DNA of 64,000 nt from JBQTHI01 sp052390035 (GTDB lineage: Bacteria > Actinomycetota > Acidimicrobiia > Spongiisociales > ZC4RG35): positions 10,432 to 74,431 of the forward strand of contig JBQTHI010000109.1 of assembly GCA_052390035.1 (NCBI GenBank), given 5' to 3'. How positions within the stretch are numbered: position 1 is the stretch's first letter; each line of letters opens with the position of its first letter. Below the pieces are notes generated by a model. That model was not told where the DNA came from and did not search any database. It saw nothing but the letters and a program-made list of their open reading frames with translations. Of this stretch, positions 52,136-63,881 are shown one piece after another. Both the position numbers and the translations under genes were made by a program.

Positions 52136-52681
52136 CTACTCCGCGAAGCGATCAGGGAACTGTTTGATGATCCCATCGGAAAGTACGTCGGCCAGCGTCA
52201 AAATCTCAGTAAAGATCTGATCGAAGGCTTCGACATCGGCGTCCCAGTCCTGCTGCATACGGGCCACGGCTTCATCCTTGGTGAGCTTGAGATGAATCGC
52301 CAGGATGTCCACTACATCCTTCTTCGGCCAGTTTGGGTTTGCACTGCTTAGGAGCTCGGCGATCTCCTCGGCGTTGTGGGTCCATCTCTTGTCATGCACC
52401 TCGAACTGCTCGCTTTCCCCGGACTTGGCAGCTTCGATCAGATCGACGGCGATCAGGATGTGCTGTTTCAAGAGGCCGGTCAGCGCGGTGCCCGCTGCTT
52501 CGCCGTAGTAAGGCACTATCGCCCCACCGATGTCCTCCTGATTCTTGAGGAGACGCCCGGCGGCGGTTTGGGTGTCAGCTGCGTCTCCGACTGCAGCCAC
52601 CACGTAGTTGCGAGTCCATACCACGTGGTCGGCCCACAACCTCCGCATCGCTCCTTTGAGGGACCAGGTCTTGTTGCCCAT
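52136..52681 (-). CDS. Helical protein of unknown function
   Basis: A 181-residue, probably all-helical soluble protein. Conserved-looking residues are WADHVVWTRNYVV near 16-28, KNQEDIGGAIVPYYG near 46-60, LLKQHILIAVDL and the Trp-rich KRWTHNAEEIA and NPNWPKKD. The His and Glu spacing is like a four-helix metal-binding bundle, which is only a suggestion. AGGAG precedes ATG 52681 by 5 nt and a good TTGACA promoter with an inverted repeat lies upstream. It is co-transcribed with the thioredoxin-fold gene, hinting at redox or stress physiology. Confidence 0.7.
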   Translation of the reverse strand: MGNKTWSLKGAMRRLWADHVVWTRNYVVAAVGDAADTQTAAGRLLKNQEDIGGAIVPYYGEAAGTALTGLLKQHILIAVDLIEAAKSGESEQFEVHDKRWTHNAEEIAELLSSANPNWPKKDVVDILAIHLKLTKDEAVARMQQDWDADVEAFDQIFTEILTLADVLSDGIIKQFPDRFAE

Positions 52682-52741
52682 GACTTCTCCTTCTTGTTGC
52701 TGACGGTCACTCGCTCGCCGACGACCGTGCCTAGAAGACCC

Positions 52742-52770
52742 ACTATGTCAGACAATTTTTCTATTGTCAA
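52742..52770 (-). promoter_or_regulatory. Sigma-70-like promoter with an internal inverted repeat
   Basis: On the minus strand TTGACA (52770-52765), 17-nt spacer, CATAGT (52747-52742). GACAAT (52751-52756) and ATTGTC (52763-52768) form an inverted repeat with 6-nt spacing that overlaps the -35 and spacer. That is a classic place for a repressor operator. The region is unusually AT-rich for this genome. Confidence 0.6.
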
Positions 52771-52852
52771 TATAGTTACGCGTTAGAATCATGAAGGACC
52801 ACCCCGGCTGACTATCGCACGGGACCACTAGCGTGGGTGCAGAAGGAGCCGT

Positions 52853-54796
52853 TTGGGTGTGAACCTGGCGCAGAAGCTGATCGCCTCGCATCTTGTCGAG
52901 GGTGAGATGGAGCCCGGCGAGGAGATCGGCATCAGGATCGACCAGACGCTGACCCAAGACGCCACCGGGACCCTGGTCATGCTGGAGTTGGAGGCGATGG
53001 GTCTCGACCGGGTGAGGACCGAGCTTTCCGCCCAATACGTCGATCACAACCTGATCCAGGAGGACAGCAAGAACCCCGACGACCACTTGTTCCTGTTCTC
53101 CGCCTGCCAGCGTTTTGGCATCTGGTACAGCCGTCCCGGTAACGGCGTCAGCCATCCGGTTCACCAGGAGCGCTTCGGCATTCCCGGCAAGACGTTGGTC
53201 GGTTCGGACAGCCACACTCCGGCGGCCGGGGCGATCGGGATGCTGGCCATCGGGGCCGGGGGCCTGGAGGTTGCTCTGGCCATGGCCGGGGAGCCCTTCT
53301 TCCTGAAGATGCCGGGCGTCTGGGGGATTCGACTGGTGGGGGAGCTGCCCCCCTGGGTGAGCGCCAAAGACGTGATCTTGGAGATGTTGCGTCGCCACGG
53401 CGTCTCCGAAGCCGTCGGGCAGGTTGTCGAATATTTCGGTCCGGGTCTGGAGGGTCTCTCGGCCATGGATCGTCACGTGATCGCCAACATGGGGGCCGAG
53501 TTGGGAGCCACCACCACGATCTTTCCTTCGGACGAAACGGTGCGCCGCTTCATGCGCTCTCAGGGTCGGGAGAAAGATTGGATCGAGCTCTCGCCCGACT
53601 CCGACGCCTCCTATGACTTAGAGGACGAGATCGACCTCACCTCCCTCGAACCGCTCGTCGCCCTCCCTACCAGCCCGGGCAACGTGGTCCCGGTGCGGGA
53701 GGTGGCGGGGGTAGAGATCTACCAGTCCTATGTTGGTTCTTCGGCCAACCCCGGCTACCGCGACTTCGCGATGGCGGCCGCAATCGTCGAGGGGCGCCAG
53801 GTGCATCCGAGAGTGTCTTTCGATGTCAACCCCACTTCCCGCCAGATCCTGGAGAATCTGGTGTCAGACGGGCAACTCCTGGCGCTGATTCACGCTGGGG
53901 CCCGCATCCACCAGGCGGGGTGCAATGGCTGCATCGGGATGGGCCAGGCGGCCGCCACCGACAAGATCAGCCTACGTACGGTGCCCCGCAACTTCCCCGG
54001 CCGCTCGGGCGTTCGCGAGGACAAGGTTCACCTGGTGAGCCCGGAGACGGCCGCCGCCTCAGCCCTAACTGGGGTGATCACCGATCCCCGAACGCTCGAC
54101 ATCGAGTACCCCAGAGTGGTCGACCCCGAGCAGCCCATTCTCAACACCGACATGCTGGTCCCCCCCTTGGATCCAGGTCATCCCCGAGTTGCCTTGGTGA
54201 AGGGCCCCAACATCGCCCCGCTCCCCGAGTTCGACCCACTCCCCGCTCGAATCGAGCTCCCGGTGTTATTGAAGGTGGCAGATAACGTCTCCACCGATGC
54301 CATCATGCCCGCCGGCGCTCGGGTATTGCCCTACCGGTCCAACATTCCCAAGATCGCCGAGTTCTGCTTCGAGATGATCGACGAAACCTATCCGGAGCGA
54401 GCCAGAGAGATCGCCCATCTTGGGGGCCATCTGGTGGTAGGTGGGACGAACTACGGTCAGGGCTCCAGCCGTGAGCACGCAGCCATGGCCCCCCGATACC
54501 TTGGCCTGCGGGCTGTGCTGGCGGTGAGCTTCGCCCGCATACATTGGCAGAACCTTCCCAACTTTGGGGTGCTGCCGCTGACGTTCATTGATCAGACCGA
54601 CTACCACAAGGTCAAGCAGGGCGATGTGCTGATCCTGGAGGCGGTGCGCGAGGCTATCCAGCTGAGCGAGCAACTGCAGATCCGCAACGCCACTCAGGGC
54701 ACCGTTTTCCCTGCACGGCACGACCTATCAGCGCGCCAGGTGGAGATTCTCCTCGAAGGTGGCCTAATCAACTGGATGAAGAGGCGGCTCATCTGA
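52853..54796 (+). CDS. acn: Aconitate hydratase (short, Aquifex-type)
   Basis: Fe-S enzyme of 647 residues that isomerises citrate and isocitrate. It is of the shorter aconitase type. Seen are RIDQTLTQDATGTLVMLELEA, VDHNLIQ, GSDSHTPAAGAIG, IFPSDETVRRF, QSYVGSSANPG, CNGCIGMGQAA (cluster Cys) and, in the swivel domain, NYGQGSSREHAAM. AGAAGGAG lies just upstream. The TTG at 52853 gives the frequent MGxNLAQK start; a GTG at 52859 is an alternative. It faces away from the helical unknown. Confidence 0.93.
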   Translation: MGVNLAQKLIASHLVEGEMEPGEEIGIRIDQTLTQDATGTLVMLELEAMGLDRVRTELSAQYVDHNLIQEDSKNPDDHLFLFSACQRFGIWYSRPGNGVSHPVHQERFGIPGKTLVGSDSHTPAAGAIGMLAIGAGGLEVALAMAGEPFFLKMPGVWGIRLVGELPPWVSAKDVILEMLRRHGVSEAVGQVVEYFGPGLEGLSAMDRHVIANMGAELGATTTIFPSDETVRRFMRSQGREKDWIELSPDSDASYDLEDEIDLTSLEPLVALPTSPGNVVPVREVAGVEIYQSYVGSSANPGYRDFAMAAAIVEGRQVHPRVSFDVNPTSRQILENLVSDGQLLALIHAGARIHQAGCNGCIGMGQAAATDKISLRTVPRNFPGRSGVREDKVHLVSPETAAASALTGVITDPRTLDIEYPRVVDPEQPILNTDMLVPPLDPGHPRVALVKGPNIAPLPEFDPLPARIELPVLLKVADNVSTDAIMPAGARVLPYRSNIPKIAEFCFEMIDETYPERAREIAHLGGHLVVGGTNYGQGSSREHAAMAPRYLGLRAVLAVSFARIHWQNLPNFGVLPLTFIDQTDYHKVKQGDVLILEAVREAIQLSEQLQIRNATQGTVFPARHDLSARQVEILLEGGLINWMKRRLI

Positions 54797-55398
54797 CAGA
54801 GGCAGGAACGACACGTTGGCCGGTGCCTTCGGATGACGCCGATGCGAGGTTGGTGGTCGGCGTCAAACGAAGACGCCTCGACCCGTGTCAACATTTCGTC
54901 GTCAGCAACGCCTACGCTCATCTCGCTGTAGAGGTGACGGTGCCCGAGGCTCGGTGATCGCAACGGCGGGGCACCATCGGGGGCTAAGCCTGTCGACTTG
55001 GTGATCGCCGCCGCGGCGGAGGCGGCTGGTCTATCGGTGCTGCATTACGACCGCGGTTACGGGCGTATCGCTGAGGTTACGAGACAACCCATGGAGTGGG
55101 TGGCGCCGATCGGCACCCTCGACCGCTGAACCAACCCGCGGGAGCTGAAGTCGTCACAGCCAGGTCGTCGATATGAGCGTCCTTGGAGGTGGCAGATGAC
55201 CATCGGAGGCCACCGCTTCGGCGACCTCAACCCAGTCGACACCGGGCGATCGCGCCCTCACCTTCGACAGGCTCGCCACCGACACTCGCAAACGAGCACC
55301 TGAGTGGCGAGTAGAACCTTGAGGGGGTGAGCGCCGGGGTCGGGCGGCAGGCATCCCGTCAGACACATAGGCCTGGCGAAAAACCGCCGGAAACTACC
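54797..55398. other. About 600-bp stretch without intact genes
   Basis: No complete gene can be supported between acn and the XdhC-YHS gene. The only recognisable content is the C-terminal end of a VapC-type toxin (54986-55129). The rest has short frames with no familiar motif. It marks the boundary between the core genes and the CO dehydrogenase locus. Confidence 0.6.
54986..55129 (+). pseudogene. VapC-type PIN-domain toxin, C-terminal remnant
   Basis: The frame reads KPVDLVIAAAAEAAGLSVL, then HYDRGYGRIAEVT and EWVAPIGTL before a TGA. That is the last third of a VapC PIN nuclease: acidic Asp in the PVDL position, and the HYDxDYxRIA and EWVAP segments. The upstream part and any antitoxin are not recoverable, so this is a broken copy. 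Confidence 0.7.
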
Positions 55399-56279
55399 TT
55401 ACGTTGCGGGTACGTACGAGGCGGGATCGCTCTCGAAGGCGCGCTGACAGCCGGCGGCGCAGAAGTAGTAGGTGGTGCCCAGGTGCTCGCTGGCGAAGCG
55501 GGCAGTTGCCACATCGACAGTCATCCCGCATACCGGGTCGATTGCCTGTTCCATCTTCTTGACCTCCACTGTGGGGTAACCGACCGCCTTCAGGGAGATG
55601 ATCTCGGCCAGAATTGCCACCGCCATCTCTTCATGAGGCAGGGAACCTAGATCGAGACCGGCCGGGGATCGAACCCGACTCAGGTCCTCATCGCTGAGAC
55701 CCCTGTCCCGCAACCAGGTCATGACCGACGCGGCCCGCTTGGCCGAGGCCACCAGGCCGACGTATCGGGCGGGAGTCGCCAGCGCCGCCTCGAGGGCGGG
55801 CTCGTCGTAATGACCCTGGGTGGCCACCACGATCCAGGCGTCGGGACCGACCCTCTCGAGCAACGGTTCATCGGTGACGGTTACCCGCCAATCCAGCGCC
55901 CGGGCCAAGTCGGCCAGGGTTGAGATCATTGGCGACGATCCGACCAGACGCAGGTCCGGCGCCGGCAATTGCGGTTCCACGAAAACCTCCATCGCTCCCT
56001 CGCTCGAACAGGCCATCGATACATTGACAACCTCGGGTCGAAGGTCGTTCTCGCCCAGTATCAGCAACCGCGGCTGACCATCACCCAATGCATTCAGGGC
56101 TTCGGCCACCACGGTCGGCTGCGCGCAGGCACCGCCCAGCCACCCTTCCACGCTGCCATCAGGGAACACGATCGCCTTGGCCCCGGGTTTGCCCGAGGAG
56201 GGGCCCCGCCGCCAAGTGACCGTGGCCAGCGCAAACGGGATCCCTTCCCTCCGCAGCTGAACTGCCCGCTCGAGGCTGT

Positions 56280-56283
<4 letters not shown>
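55399..56283 (-). CDS. XdhC/CoxF-family protein fused to a YHS domain
   Basis: A 294-residue protein. The N-terminal about 235 residues are XdhC-like: GIPFALATVTWRRGPSSGKPG, GSVEGWLGGACAQP, a Rossmann half with LVGSSPMIS, VVATQGHYDEPALEAAL and YVGLVASAKRAASV. XdhC proteins bind and help insert the molybdenum cofactor into xanthine- or CO-dehydrogenase-type enzymes. The last 50 residues are a YHS metal-binding domain (IDPVCGMTV, YYFCAAGCQRAFESDP) with three Cys. GTG 56283 overlaps the coxL stop as GTGA, so it is made with CoxL. Confidence 0.87.
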
Positions 56284-58649
<2,366 letters not shown>

Positions 58650-58650
58650 G

Positions 58651-59118
58651 TCAGCTCCCTTTGGTGGCGGCACCCGCCGCCTGAATTGCAGAAACGATGT
58701 TTACGTAGCCAGTGCACCGGCAGATGTTTCCCGAGATCGCCCAGCGCACCTCGTCCTCTGTCGGGGTTGGGTTCTCCGCGATCAGGGCCGACCCCACCAG
58801 CATCATCCCCGGCGTACAGAAGCCGCATTGAAGGCCGTGATGCTCTTTGAAGGCTTCCTGAATGGGATGAAGCGCCCCGTTCTGCTTGAGGCCCTCCACT
58901 GTGGTGATGGTGGCGCCATCACTCTGTACCGCGAATATGGTGCACGACTTGACCGGCTTGCCCTCGAGTAGCACGGTGCAGGCGCCGCAAGAGGTGGTGT
59001 CGCACCCGATGTGGGTACCGGTTAGCCCGAGACCCGAGCGGATGAAATCGACCAACAACGTCCTCGGTTCCACCTCTTTCGAGTAGCCAGTTCCGTTGAC
59101 GGTCAATGTGATTTTCAT
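58651..59118 (-). CDS. coxS: Aerobic carbon monoxide dehydrogenase small (2Fe-2S) subunit
   Basis: A 155-residue protein with two [2Fe-2S] domains. The plant-type cluster has CDTTSCGACTVLL followed by a fourth Cys in KSC, and the alpha-helical cluster has CGFCTPGMM and CRCTGY. It passes electrons from the CoxL molybdenum site to the FAD in CoxM. It starts 1 nt before the coxM stop region and is directly followed by coxL. Confidence 0.95.
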   Translation of the reverse strand: MKITLTVNGTGYSKEVEPRTLLVDFIRSGLGLTGTHIGCDTTSCGACTVLLEGKPVKSCTIFAVQSDGATITTVEGLKQNGALHPIQEAFKEHHGLQCGFCTPGMMLVGSALIAENPTPTEDEVRWAISGNICRCTGYVNIVSAIQAAGAATKGS

Positions 59119-59119
59119 C

Positions 59120-60004
59120 TCAACCCTCCCCGGCCGATGTGCGAGCTTGAGTCAAAGCTTTGGTCAGACCCCGTTTGGTGTATTCCTTGACCACCGCCCG
59201 TTTGAAGTCGGCAGGGCCCCTGACGTCAGACGTCGGCTGGCAAGCCGCCGCCGCCGCCTCCGCCGCACGGGCGAACACTTCCTCCCCCGGTCTTTCGCCG
59301 ACCAGGATCTGCTCGGCCTCGGTGGCCTTGAGGTTGTAGTTGTGGACCGAGGTCAATCCGATGCCGGCATTGGAAACTTTCCCGTCGCCATCGAGTTCCA
59401 GTTGAGCGGCCACGCCTACCGTGGCGTAATCTCCGATCTTGCGTTCGAGCTTGAGGTAGGCACCGCCGCTTGCCCCGGTCGGCACCGGTACCCGGACCTC
59501 TTTGACCATCTCTCCTAGCCGGAGCGAGTTCGTGAAGAAATCCACGATGAACTCCGAGATCGGTATCACTCTCTCACCGGCTTTCGACACCGCCACCACC
59601 GAAGCCCCGACCGCCAGCATCACCGAGTTCCAGTCTCCTTCAGGGTCGCAGTGCGCCACCGACCCGACCAGGGTGCCCCGGTTGCGGACCAGAGGGTCGG
59701 CGATCCATGGTGCGGCGTCGGCCATTACCTTGCTCGCTTCGGACACCAGTGGTGAGGCGACGACCTCGGCGTGCCTGGTCAGGGCGCCGATCGCCAGGTG
59801 GCCGTTCTCGCGTTTGATGTAGGAGAGATCCGTGAGGCGGTTGATGTCTACCAGGTGGACAGGTGAGGCGAGCCGCAGCTTCATCAATGGGATGAGGCTC
59901 TGCCCGCCGGCGAGGACCCGGCCGTCTTCACCCAGCTCTGCGAGGGTGGTCAGAGCTTGGTCCATGTTGGACGGCACTGAGTAATCGAAACGCGGCGGAT
60001 ACAT
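59120..60004 (-). CDS. coxM: Aerobic carbon monoxide dehydrogenase medium (FAD) subunit
   Basis: FAD-binding subunit of 294 residues. It shows AGGQSLIPLMKLRLA and RNRGTLVGSVAHCDPEGDW, the two FAD-contact segments, with the C-terminal CO-dehydrogenase flavoprotein domain after residue 175. ATG 60004 has GGAGGAGAG directly upstream and starts MYPPRFDY as in relatives; the frame is open to 60103. It is first of coxM-coxS-coxL-xdhC. Electrons from here go to quinone in characterised systems. Confidence 0.94.
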   Translation of the reverse strand: MYPPRFDYSVPSNMDQALTTLAELGEDGRVLAGGQSLIPLMKLRLASPVHLVDINRLTDLSYIKRENGHLAIGALTRHAEVVASPLVSEASKVMADAAPWIADPLVRNRGTLVGSVAHCDPEGDWNSVMLAVGASVVAVSKAGERVIPISEFIVDFFTNSLRLGEMVKEVRVPVPTGASGGAYLKLERKIGDYATVGVAAQLELDGDGKVSNAGIGLTSVHNYNLKATEAEQILVGERPGEEVFARAAEAAAAACQPTSDVRGPADFKRAVVKEYTKRGLTKALTQARTSAGEG

Positions 60005-60525
60005 CTCTCCTCCGATCTGTCCCGGGTGCGTTGGTTCGAAACTAACAACAGATACGCAGGGAGTGGCCCCGTGGGTCGGATAAATCCTCCCGGAGCCGAA
60101 CACACATCACGGATAGAGAACGGGCCTTGGTGACCCCTCGGTCATGCCCGGGGCCCTGGGACTCCTTCGTTGGTCTTTCAATTGGTCCATTCCAAGAGGG
60201 TTCGTTGGATAGGGATTGGATCCGTTCCAACCGCTGGCGAGTGTCGGGTGTGATCGAGATGTCGATCGTGCTTGGCCAACCAACTACTTGATCGGCGGCG
60301 TGGTTGAAGAAGCTGTGGATGGTTTCGAGGAGCTAGGTGGTACCGTCGATTGCCAGGGCGACCGTGTGGAGACGTTCGGGATACATCGGTTGACCGTGGA
60401 ACTCGAGTCGTTCGCCGTCCGGCTCGCTCACTCCGTGCTTGAGCATCCACAACAGCCCGCGCGGGCCCTATGTCGTGACCGCGGGCCCCTACCCACCGTC
60501 ATCCCACCTCAGACCCAAAGCGCCA
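60005..60525. other. About 520-bp stretch upstream of coxM without intact genes
   Basis: No complete gene is supported. On the minus strand a frame from ATG 60446 shows coding-like codon use (MLKHGVSEPDGERLE) but meets TAG at 60333, then continues open with LETIHSFFNHAADQVVGWP and beyond to about 60042. It could be a decayed gene interrupted by one stop. The cox promoter must also lie here, but no convincing -35/-10 pair was found. Confidence 0.4.
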
Positions 60526-61101
60526 TCAATGGAGGGTGGGTCGGTAGATGAGCTCTAGGGTGTGACCGTCGAGCGTCCGGCTCTCGACCAGCTCCAGGTC
60601 GAAGTCGGCCGCACCCTGGAAGATCGGGTCCAGCCCGGTCTGACCGGTGATGACAGGAAAAAGCGTCACCTGCACCCGGTCGACGAGGCCGGCGGCCATC
60701 AGCGCCCTGTTCAACGACAAGCTGCCGTGCGAGCGCATCGGCACCTCGGACTCCTCCTTGAGCCGGGCGACGACGTCGACGGCGTCACCGCTCACGACGG
60801 TCGCGTTCGGCCAGTCGAGGGGTTCCTTCAAGGTCGTCGACACCACGGTGGCCGGCATGTTCCTCATCCGGGTGACCCAGGGGTCACGCACGTCGGACCC
60901 CTCGGTGCTCGAGCCGAGCAGCCTCACAAATTGCCGATAGGTGTTGGCCCCGAAGACCATCCGCTGCTCCGCGCCGAACAAGGCAAGGCGGTGGTCAAGC
61001 AACTCGGGGCCTTGCTTACCCCAGTAGCCGCCCCAGTCGCCGCTGTTGGAGCCGTAGCCGTCGAGGCTGGAAAAAATGTCGAAGGTGTAGGTAGCGGTCA
61101 G
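60526..61101 (-). CDS. RibD/dihydrofolate-reductase-like family protein
   Basis: A 191-residue reductase-fold protein of the RibD C-terminal group. It begins TATYTFDIFSSLDGYG and has YWGKQGPELLDHRL, MVFGANTYRQF, DWPNATVVSG, RSHGSLSLNRALMAAGLVDRV and FPVITGQTGLDPIF. The biological substrate is unknown. No ATG fits: a GAGGAG lies 6 nt before an in-frame CTG at 61101 exactly where homologues have Met, so a CTG start (or a recent ATG-to-CTG change) is proposed. It lies between decayed sequence and transposase debris. Confidence 0.75.
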   Translation of the reverse strand: MTATYTFDIFSSLDGYGSNSGDWGGYWGKQGPELLDHRLALFGAEQRMVFGANTYRQFVRLLGSSTEGSDVRDPWVTRMRNMPATVVSTTLKEPLDWPNATVVSGDAVDVVARLKEESEVPMRSHGSLSLNRALMAAGLVDRVQVTLFPVITGQTGLDPIFQGAADFDLELVESRTLDGHTLELIYRPTLH

Positions 61102-61263
61102 GTCGTTCTCCTCGAGAGTGGTTGATCGTTGTAAGGGCAGGCTAGGTGTATGACCTGCGAAACTTATCGCCGTCGGGGTGGCCACAGGGTTGTGTAGGTC
61201 GGGTTCGGCAAGGACGCTGAGCACATCGCTAATGACGACGAAGGTGTCGGGCGCTTCTAGATC

Positions 61264-61480
61264 TCAGAGTGGGGTGAGCTGTTCGAAGAATTGCCAGTTG
61301 GGGCGGCTGGCGTAAAACAGGGCGCGAATGCGGTAGTTTCGGAAGCAGCCGATCCGATACCTGACCGTCGTCGCCGCGAAACACGACGTTGACATTCCGT
61401 CGCCGTGCGGTTCAACGGCGACGACCGTCACCTCGCCTGCGGCGACAAGGCAGCGGACCCGAAGGCCAGACTTGAGCTCG
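61264..61480 (-). pseudogene. Transposase C-terminal remnant
   Basis: A frame ending at the TGA at 61264 reads ELKSGLRVRCLVAAGEVTVV, then CFRNYRIRALFYASRPNWQFF and ends QLTPL. This resembles the C-terminal end of a bacterial insertion-sequence transposase. No start, DDE core or terminal repeats are visible, so it is debris. The IS family is not certain. Confidence 0.45.
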
Positions 61481-61489
61481 TGTGTTCGA

Positions 61490-61681
61490 TCATGGGACCT
61501 TGTCCGCCTGGTCCTCCCGAACCGACTCGGTCCGTATTACACGATCGTACGGCAGCCCTGTGACATCGCTCGCGCTCATCTGAGCCGCGTCGACCGTCCG
61601 GCGTCGGAACCGACCTTGCGCGAAGGCGAACTTGGCAGGCCAGCTCAGCTTCGCCTCGATGCCACACCGATTGGCGTCCAC
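61490..61681 (-). CDS. Small hypothetical ORF, possibly decayed
   Basis: A 63-codon frame from GTG 61681 with GC-rich third positions, reading ANRCGIEAKLSWPAKFAFAQ and ending DQADKVP. No family is recognised and no ribosome site is evident. It may be part of the disrupted element next to it. Confidence 0.3.
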   Translation of the reverse strand: MDANRCGIEAKLSWPAKFAFAQGRFRRRTVDAAQMSASDVTGLPYDRVIRTESVREDQADKVP

Positions 61682-61746
61682 CGGGGCCCGTACAGGTCAC
61701 GCCAATCAGGCTGCCGAGCAGGTGGTTAGACACCACTGTCGCCCAC

Positions 61747-62249
61747 CTACCGGAGCCACGGTGTCAAGTATGAGTCCACACCAGGTGCGTCGAAAGGCGC
61801 GTTTTCTGTGAGCTCTCGGAACCAGCGTTCCGCCTCCCTGCTCAGGTTCATCGCTAGCACGAGTTTCCGTGCATTCACAGGCGCCCGGGTAGCTCGGGAC
61901 CCTCGATGACAGACTTCAAAGATCGCTCGATCTCCTTTTTTCTGTTGCTCGTCAGGGGACCTGTGTACGACTTGATTTGAGAGACTTCGAAACCTCTGCC
62001 AACGATGCGAATCGCGACGTCGACACCGGCATCGCCCGATGACGCCTGCCGCTGCCACCCTCTCTCGCGATCCATTAGGAGCATCACCGAAATGGTCTGC
62101 TCGACGAGGTTCCCGTCGTAAGCACCCCAATCGATTGGCCCAACAAGAGGTTGACCCAGGTCGCCGTCCTTTCGCATTGCAATATCGCCCACGGGTAGGT
62201 CGAGGATTTGTGGCTTGCACGGATAGTCACCGGCCGGTTCTCGAGCCAA
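61747..62249 (-). pseudogene. Frameshifted PD-(D/E)XK-type nuclease-like gene
   Basis: In one frame the segment near 62170-61930 reads DWGAYDGNLVEQTISVMLLM, WQRQASSGDAGVDVAIRI and FEVSQIKSYTGPL, fitting a restriction-endonuclease-like fold (Asp in GVDV, then QxK). That frame stops at about 61875 just after ELPGRL. The neighbouring frame then continues with RKLVLAMNLSREAERWF, ELTENAPF and SYLTPWLR to 61747. A one-base shift near 61880 would join them. The start is uncertain (TTG 62249, GTG 62192 or ATG 62177). It is either a pseudogene or carries a sequence error. Confidence 0.55.
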
Positions 62250-62292
62250 GATTTTCCGAACTTGCTGGCCACAACGATCGTTTGAATAGCAA

Positions 62293-63761
62293 ATGGCACC
62301 TCGAGCACGTGTCCTGGTTTTCGCCGCGATCGTCACTGCATGCTCGCCCGCAGCTGATCCCACAACCTCGACAATTGAGTCGAGCACCACGGCCACGAGT
62401 CAGGTCACGACAACGACTTCGACGCTGGCCTTTGTCGGCGAACCCAGCCAGTCCGCCGCGGACGCAGCTAGGGACGGTGTCGTGGCAGAGGTCGCGGCCG
62501 CACCGAATGAGCTCAGGATTTCTTCTCGCCTGTCGGCAGGAGACGCGGCCTGGAGCTGGATCGCCTCCGAATTGACCGAAGAGTTCATGCGGATGACCGA
62601 CGACGTCGGTTGTCGGATCGGAGACCCGACGAGCGCCGCGGGTTCGATCTGTGAGGTCGAATACGGCGAGTTGCTTCTGATGCAGGGTGACCGAATCTTC
62701 CGAGCGTTCCCGGCGCCCTCAGCGCCTCTGAGCTGGTTGCACCTCGCCAAGGATGCGGTGTACGCCGGTCATATCGGTGACGGCGGTCTGCCGCACTCGA
62801 CGATCATGAGGGTCGACCTAGTCACTGTCGAGACTGAAGTGTTCGTGTTCGAGCACCTGGACGGGGGAAGCGCCGACTTCCCCGAATTCTGGATAAGTCG
62901 ACCCCGTCTCGAGCTCGAGCGACTGGTCGGGTTTGCGCCCGACTTCGCGGGAGTTCAGTTGCCTCGTGGGTGGGCGACGTCAGGATCGACCTCGCCGGCA
63001 TTCGGGACCTTTTCAACCCCGACCAAGTCGTGCCCGCGGCTGGTCTGGTCTTGGTCGAAGCCGTGGCGCGCTGTGGGATCACCTGTTTCGAGATCACGTT
63101 CCGGCGCACTGCCTCCACGGCAGTACAGGTCTATCCACCCGAGATGTCGGTGGCTGAACCGCAGACCGTTTCTGTCGATTGCGCTGCGGAGCCTGCCGAA
63201 ATCGAGGTACGACCCGCCGCTGGACTCGACCCAACCTGGAGCGGAGCGACCACCGGCTGTGAAGCGGTGCTCGCCTTCGGGCGGTGGGCCTTTTATTCGC
63301 ACTACTTCCATCTCGAAGGCAGTGAAACGCTCCGTTTCACCCAGACACCGGGTCCGTGGGCCGAGCCAAAAATCGGAAACCCGGCCTGCTTGGGGGATCC
63401 ATCCTCGCCTCCGGCCTGTGACATGGGCCACGAGAGCGAGGCCCTTTTCTCCATGACGATCGATTCGGCCGTTGCGTCCGACAGTTCCGTCACGATCAAA
63501 GGAGTTGAGTGGGATCTTCGTTGGGTAGGCGAATACGACCTCAGAGGTGCGCTCGATCACCGCACCCTCGTTGTCGAATGCGACAAACCGATCGACGCTG
63601 AGAGCGACAAGGGCGTTGGTTGGAAGCGCATCCTGGACGCTTGTCTGTTAGCCGAGTTGGTCGCCGCCGGCGAAGACTTCCCAGGCCTCTTCGCGGTCTA
63701 CGGGGATGGAGAGGGCACGATCTGGGGACTCGACCACGTCGGCGAGATCGAGTTGCCCTGA
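62293..63761 (+). pseudogene. Frameshifted lipoprotein gene, unknown function
   Basis: From ATG 62293 the protein starts with a lipoprotein signal (VLVFAAIVTACSPAA, lipobox Cys17) and a Thr-rich linker, then a domain ending near FAPDFAGVQLPRG at about 62970. That frame afterwards loses coding character. A second frame, from GTG 62970 (VGDVRIDLAGIRDLF) to the TGA at 63761, encodes 263 residues with several Cys and Trp and no signal of its own. One shift near 62970 would give a single protein of about 488 residues. Alternatively the second part is a separate gene that starts at the GTG. No family is recognised. Confidence 0.5.
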
Positions 63762-63784
63762 ACCGAGCAAGCCACGAGCCATCC

Positions 63785-63877
63785 ATGCCTTTTGCTCGTA
63801 TGGTGCGACCTGAAGTTCGCGATCCCGAGCTTGGTCTTCGTTTGTTGCGCACCTTCACCCGAGGCGAACTTCACTAG
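63785..63877 (+). CDS. Very short ORF, possible fragment
   Basis: Thirty codons from ATG 63785 (MPFARMVRPEVRDPELGLRL) ending at TAG 63877, 4 nt before the next ATG. The frame is open upstream to 63620 inside the lipoprotein gene. It may be a real small protein, or a frame fragment of what follows. Confidence 0.25.
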   Translation: MPFARMVRPEVRDPELGLRLLRTFTRGELH

Positions 63878-63881
63878 CTGT

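Noticed and set aside
60042..60446. A functional gene on the minus strand upstream of coxM
   Set aside because: Codon use looks coding, but an in-frame TAG at 60333 and no recognisable family prevent calling it a gene; recorded only as possible decay.
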